Assembly: GCF_028532725.1 (NCBI RefSeq)
Contig: NZ_JAQKGU010000010.1
Location: 62,001 to 126,000, forward strand
Direction: 5' to 3'
From: Desulfovibrio sp. Fe33
Lineage (GTDB): Bacteria; Desulfobacterota; Desulfovibrionia; Desulfovibrionales; Desulfovibrionaceae
Length of the DNA: 64,000 nucleotides
The notes below the pieces were generated by a model, which was not told where the DNA came from, searched no databases, and saw only the letters and a program-made list of their open reading frames with translations. Each line of letters opens with the position of its first letter. Within the stretch, counting starts at the first letter, position 1. This document shows, piece after piece, positions 59,911 to 64,000 of this stretch. The position numbers were made by a program, and so were the translations under genes.

Positions 59911-62900
59911 TTATTCGGAGTGTGGACGCACGGCCTCGGACTTGCCGAAGAGCCGGTTGAGCCGTTGCTGCGCCGCGTCCAGGTACATGAAGTAGACCGG
60001 GGTGAAGTAGAGGGTCAGGAGCTGGGAGACCATGAGCCCGCCGACCACGGCCAGGCCGAGCGGCCGTCGGGCCTCGGCCCCCGCGCCCAGTCCCAGCGCG
60101 ATGGGCAGGGTGCCCATGAGGGCCGCCATGGTGGTCATCATGATCGGCCGGAAACGTATCAGCGCGCCTTCGCGAATCGCTTCGGCCGCGCGCAGTCCGT
60201 GTTCGCGCTGGGTCTCCACCGCGAAGTCGATCATCATGATGGCGTTTTTCTTGACGATGCCGATGAGCATGATGATGCCCACGAAGCCGTAAATGTTCAG
60301 GTCGAGCCCGAAGAGCATCAGCGTGAGCAGCGCGCCCACGCCCGCCGACGGCAGGCCGGAAAGAATGGTCAGGGGGTGGATGAAGGATTCGTAGAGCACG
60401 CCGAGGACCAGGTAGATGACCAGGATGGCCATGGCCAGCAGGACCCACAGGCCGCGCATGGAGTCCTGGAACGCCTGGGCCTCGCCCTGGAAGCTTGTGG
60501 ACACCGAGGCGGGAATCACTTCGCGCGCCAGCCCGGAGACCGCGTCCACGGCCGAGCCCAGGGACTCGCCCGGCGGCAGGTTGAAGGAGATGGTCGCCGA
60601 AGGCAGTTGGCCCGAGTGGTTGATGGACAGCGGCCCCACGCCGAGCCCCCACTTGGCCAGCGTTTCCAGGCGGATGAGCCTGCCGTTTTGCGACCGCACG
60701 GAGAGCATGGCCAGGGCGTCCGGGTTGCTTTGGTATTCCGGAGCCAGCTCCATGATGACGTCGTAGGTGTCCGTGGGCGCGTAGATGGATGAAACCTTGC
60801 GGTTTCCGAAGGATGTCGAGAGGGCGTCCTCGATCTGGTAGGCGGAGATGCCCAGCGCCGAGGCCCTGTCGCGGTCTATGTCGATGGCCAGTTCGGGATT
60901 GTCGAATTCCATGTCCGAGGAGACGTCCTGCACGTTGGGCAGGTCCCTCATGCGTTTTTCCATTTCGGCGGCGGCCAGGAAAAGGGCTTCGGTGTCCGGG
61001 CTTTGCAGGGTGTACTGGTACTGCCCCTTGGAGCTGCGCCCGCCGATGCGGATGGCCGGGGGATTGGACACGTATGACCGGATTCCCGGCACCTGCGCGA
61101 GTTTGGCCCGGAGCCGCTGCTGGACCGCTTCGATGGGCCCGCGTTCGCGGCGGGGCTTGAGGTCCACCATGAGCCGCCCGGAGTTGCCGCCCTGGTTGGG
61201 GCCGCCTCCGCCGACAACGGACATGTAGCCTTCCACGGCCGGGTCCTTGCTGATGATGGCCATGAGCTGGTGCTGGCGCGTCTTCATGATGTCGAAGGCC
61301 ACGCCCTGTTCGGCCTCGGTGCGGACCATCAGCCTGCCCGCGTCCTCGGTGGGCAGGAATCCCTTGGGAATGGCGCGGAACAGGATCACGGTCAGGGCCA
61401 GGACCAGGACGGAGGCGAGCATGGTCAGCCTGTGGTGGCGGATGGTCCAGTCCAGGGACGCCGCGTAGGCGTTGCGCAGCCCCTCGAAGCCGCGTTCGAA
61501 CAGGTTGAAGATCCTGCCTCCGCGTTTCTGTTCCGCGCGCGGGCGGATTATCAGGCTGCACAGCATGGGGGTCAGGGTCAGCGAGACCAGCCCGGATATG
61601 AGGATGGAGGCGCAGATGGTCACCGCGAATTCGTGGAAGAGGCGCCCCACGATGCCGCCCATGAAGAGCACGGGCAGGAACACGGCGGCCAGGGATATGG
61701 TCATGGAGACGATGGTGAAGGCGATCTCCCTGGAGCCGTCCATGACCGCCTCCATGGTGGATTTGCCCATCTCCCCGTGGCGGACGATGTTTTCGAGCAT
61801 GACGATGGCGTCGTCCACCACGAAGCCCACGGACAGGGTCAGCGCCATGAGCGAGATGTTGTTCAGGCTGAAGCCGTGGACATGCATGACCGCGAAGGTG
61901 CCGATGATGGACATGGGCAGGGCCAGACTCGGTATGATCGTGGCCGACAGCCTGCGCAGAAAAAGGAATATGACCGTGATGACCAGGGCAACGGTGAGCA
62001 GCAGGGTGAACTGGACGTCCTCGATGGATTCCTTGATGGACTCGGAGCGGTCGTAGAGGATGTCGAGTTTGACGGCGGCGGGCAGTTGGGCCTGGAAGGT
62101 GGGCAGCAGGTCGCGCACGGCCTCGACCACCTCCACGGTGTTCGTGCCGGGCTGGCGCTGGATGGCCAGGACCATGCCGGGTTGGCCGTTGTACCAGTTG
62201 CGCCGTCTGATCTGCTCCACGGAGTCGAAGACGTGGGCCACGTCGGACAGCCGCACGGGCGCGCCCTTGCGCCAGGCCACCACCAGCGGCTTGTAGTCCT
62301 CGGCGTTCATGAGTTTGCCGCTGGAGCGGACGATGTACTCGCGCACGGGACCGGCCACGGTGCCCACAGGCAGGTTGACGTTGCCCTTGCGCACGGCCTC
62401 GGCCACTTCGTCCACGCCCAATTCCATGGAGGAGAGCTTTTCGGGCGAAAGCTGGATGCGCACCGCGTACTTCTGGGAGCCGTAGACCATGACCTGGGCC
62501 ACGCCGTTGACCATGGAGATGCGCTGGGCCATGAAGTTCTCGGCGTACTCGTTGACGTCGGACAGCCGCATGGTCGGCGAGGAAAGCGAAAGGTAGAGGA
62601 TCGGCGAGTCCGCCGGGTTGACCTTGCGGAAGCTTGGAGTGGAGGTCATGTCGTCGGGCAGCCGCCGCAGGGCCGTGGTGATGGCCGACTGCACGTCCAG
62701 CGCGGCGTCGTCGATGTTCCGCTCCAGGTCGAACTGGAGGGTGACGCGCGTGGAGCCAAGGCTTGAAACCGAGGTCATGGAATCCAGGCCCGCGATGGTC
62801 GAGAACTGCTTCTCCAGCGGCGTGGCCACGGACGAGGCCATGGTCTCGGGGTTGGCGCCGGAGAGCTGGGCCGAGACCTCGATGGTCGGAAAGTCCACGT

Positions 62901-63015
62901 TGGGCAGGTCGCTGACCGGCAGCCTCAGGTAGGCCATGATGCCGAACACCAGGATGGCGGTCATGAGTAGGGTGGTCATGACCGGGCGTCGGACGAAAAG
63001 GGCGGACGGATTCAT
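59911..63015 (-). CDS. RND-family efflux pump transporter (MdtB/MdtC-like)
   Basis: Proton-driven exporter, 1034 residues, full length for the HAE1 family. Start MNPSALFVRRPV followed by helix 1, the porter-domain opening LRLPVSDLPNVDFPTIEV, and helix 4 with an intact Asp-Asp pair (VGFVVDDAIVMLEN). The second half begins near IPKGFLPTEDAG. The similarity to MdtB/MdtC is by pattern only. ATG overlaps the adaptor stop by one base (TAATG). The gene ends before a terminator. Confidence 0.93.
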   Translation of the reverse strand: MNPSALFVRRPVMTTLLMTAILVFGIMAYLRLPVSDLPNVDFPTIEVSAQLSGANPETMASSVATPLEKQFSTIAGLDSMTSVSSLGSTRVTLQFDLERNIDDAALDVQSAITTALRRLPDDMTSTPSFRKVNPADSPILYLSLSSPTMRLSDVNEYAENFMAQRISMVNGVAQVMVYGSQKYAVRIQLSPEKLSSMELGVDEVAEAVRKGNVNLPVGTVAGPVREYIVRSSGKLMNAEDYKPLVVAWRKGAPVRLSDVAHVFDSVEQIRRRNWYNGQPGMVLAIQRQPGTNTVEVVEAVRDLLPTFQAQLPAAVKLDILYDRSESIKESIEDVQFTLLLTVALVITVIFLFLRRLSATIIPSLALPMSIIGTFAVMHVHGFSLNNISLMALTLSVGFVVDDAIVMLENIVRHGEMGKSTMEAVMDGSREIAFTIVSMTISLAAVFLPVLFMGGIVGRLFHEFAVTICASILISGLVSLTLTPMLCSLIIRPRAEQKRGGRIFNLFERGFEGLRNAYAASLDWTIRHHRLTMLASVLVLALTVILFRAIPKGFLPTEDAGRLMVRTEAEQGVAFDIMKTRQHQLMAIISKDPAVEGYMSVVGGGGPNQGGNSGRLMVDLKPRRERGPIEAVQQRLRAKLAQVPGIRSYVSNPPAIRIGGRSSKGQYQYTLQSPDTEALFLAAAEMEKRMRDLPNVQDVSSDMEFDNPELAIDIDRDRASALGISAYQIEDALSTSFGNRKVSSIYAPTDTYDVIMELAPEYQSNPDALAMLSVRSQNGRLIRLETLAKWGLGVGPLSINHSGQLPSATISFNLPPGESLGSAVDAVSGLAREVIPASVSTSFQGEAQAFQDSMRGLWVLLAMAILVIYLVLGVLYESFIHPLTILSGLPSAGVGALLTLMLFGLDLNIYGFVGIIMLIGIVKKNAIMMIDFAVETQREHGLRAAEAIREGALIRFRPIMMTTMAALMGTLPIALGLGAGAEARRPLGLAVVGGLMVSQLLTLYFTPVYFMYLDAAQQRLNRLFGKSEAVRPHSE

Positions 63016-64000
63016 TATTCGCCGTCCTTGGACGGGCCTTGTCCCTTGCCGTCGCCGGGAGCGTTCTTGATGGATACCTTCGCGCCGGGGCTCAGACTCA
63101 CCTGGCCGTCCAGGACCACCAGCTCGCCGGAGTCAAGCCCCGCGCCGATGACGGTCCGCTTGCCCACGATGTGGGAGGCCGTCACCTGTCGCGCCTCAAC
63201 GGTTCCCGTCGACGGGGCGTCCTTGTCCGTCGTGATGACGTAGACGTAAGGCCCCTCCATGCCCTGCATGACCGCGCCGGTGGGCAGGAGCAGGGCGTCC
63301 TTCAGGATGCGCAGGGTCAGTTCCACCCGGGCGAACTGGCCGGGCCAGAACCGGGTGTCCTCGTTGGGGTAGGAGGCCAGCAGGCGGATGGTGCCGGTGG
63401 TCGTGTCCACGGCGTTGTCCACGGCGGCAAGGTCCGCGTCCACGGGCGCGGCGTCCGTGCCGGAAGGGGTGATGCGCACGCGCATGGGGCCCTGTCGGCG
63501 GCGTGCCATGATTTCGCCCAGGTACCGTTCCGGCAGGGTGAAGGAAATGTTGATGGGCCTGATCTGGTTGATGACGCACAAGGTGCGGTCGTCGTTGGCC
63601 TTGATGACGTTGCCGACGTTCACCTGGACGATGCCCACCCGCCCGGGGATGGGGGCGCGGATGGAGGCGTAGTCGCGGTCGAGCCGGGCCTTTTCGAGGG
63701 CGGCCTCGTTGAGCCGGATGGTGTTTTCCAGGGACGTGGCCTCGGCAAAGGTGTTGTCGTAGGACTCCTGGGCAACCACGTTCAGGTCGCGGAGCTTGGA
63801 GTAGCGGCGCAGGTCCTCCTTGGCCTTGTTCAGGTGGGCGCGGTCCCGGTCGAGCCGGGCCTGGGCCTCCATGACCGCCAGGTCGAAGGAGCGGGAATCG
63901 ACCTGGAAGAGCAGGTCGCCCGCCTCCACGTCCTGGCCGTTTTGGACCAACTGCTTCTCGATGATCCCGCCCACCCTGGACTTGATCTCCACCGAGGCGA
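63015..64000 (-). CDS. RND efflux periplasmic adaptor, 5' end outside the window
   Basis: Membrane-fusion protein, C-terminal 327 or so residues visible; the N-terminus including any signal peptide is past base 64000. Present are the first lipoyl half-motif (EIKSRVGGIIEKQLVQNGQ at the left of the hairpin), a long coiled hairpin (about 45-95 of the visible part), IRAPIPGRVGIVQVNVGNVI and the barrel domain. It ends in a Lys/Gly-rich tail. It should serve the MdtB/C-like pump that follows with a 1-bp overlap. Confidence 0.9.
   Translation of the reverse strand, partial: ASVEIKSRVGGIIEKQLVQNGQDVEAGDLLFQVDSRSFDLAVMEAQARLDRDRAHLNKAKEDLRRYSKLRDLNVVAQESYDNTFAEATSLENTIRLNEAALEKARLDRDYASIRAPIPGRVGIVQVNVGNVIKANDDRTLCVINQIRPINISFTLPERYLGEIMARRRQGPMRVRITPSGTDAAPVDADLAAVDNAVDTTTGTIRLLASYPNEDTRFWPGQFARVELTLRILKDALLLPTGAVMQGMEGPYVYVITTDKDAPSTGTVEARQVTASHIVGKRTVIGAGLDSGELVVLDGQVSLSPGAKVSIKNAPGDGKGQGPSKDGE

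Overview
The window is high-GC DNA from a strictly anaerobic, sulfate-reducer-like deltaproteobacterium, most likely Desulfovibrionaceae (Desulfovibrio/Pseudodesulfovibrio type). The evidence is a Tmc transmembrane redox complex with an acidic tetraheme cytochrome c3, a soluble periplasmic selenocysteine formate dehydrogenase with FdhD and FdhE, a flagellar late operon, and many sensor kinases paired with periplasmic binding proteins. No rRNA, tRNA, CRISPR array or intact insertion sequence was seen. The far right gene runs off the window.

Layout. 1-510: tandem 135-bp repeats and the tmc terminator. 523-4218 (-): tmcD-tmcC-tmcB-tmcA, a membrane electron-transfer complex. 4219-4985: a structured intergenic region, followed by a small monoheme cytochrome c. 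5474-8066 (-): PhnD-like binding protein plus histidine kinase. 8250-8960 (-): SIMPL-domain protein. 9130-10261 (+): periplasmic thioredoxin-like protein plus peroxiredoxin. 10265-14204 (-): branched-chain-amino-acid-type binding lipoprotein, PAS histidine kinase and REC-STAS response regulator, all overlapping by 4 bp. 14491-22538 (-): formate dehydrogenase region (fdhD, two small proteins, fdhE, an ISXO2-like transposase-derived gene, a small protein, fdhA with an in-frame UGA, fdhB). 22710-31708 (-): fliC, an ECF-like sigma factor behind a sigma-54-type promoter, then flgD, flgE, flgK, flgL and fliD.

31968-36629 (+): a tightly coupled operon of response regulator, TonB-dependent receptor, YfiR-like protein and histidine kinase. 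36681-41565 (-): TetR regulator, adaptor and RND pump, with a probable operator. 41876-45630 (-): potABCD polyamine transporter. 45663-49034 (-): acyltransferase, SET-domain protein, GNAT enzyme and three small proteins that may share a beta-barrel fold. 49307-50707 (-): sigma-54 activator with an atypical receiver. 50912-59607 (-): four-gene glycogen operon including a synthase-phosphorylase fusion. 59911-64000 (-): a second RND pump and the start-less part of its adaptor.

How it fits together. Formate oxidation in the periplasm (FdhAB) would feed electrons to periplasmic cytochromes c, and Tmc can pass them through the membrane towards sulfate reduction. Two fdh transcription units carry near-identical 20-bp palindromes about 140 bp upstream of their start codons, which suggests one shared Crp/Fnr-type regulator. 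Three independent signalling systems each pair an exported or outer-membrane sensor protein with a kinase. The most unusual items are the RR-receptor-YfiR-kinase operon, the transposase-like gene built into the fdhE operon, the shared fdh palindromes, and the ECF-like sigma gene inside the flagellar operon.
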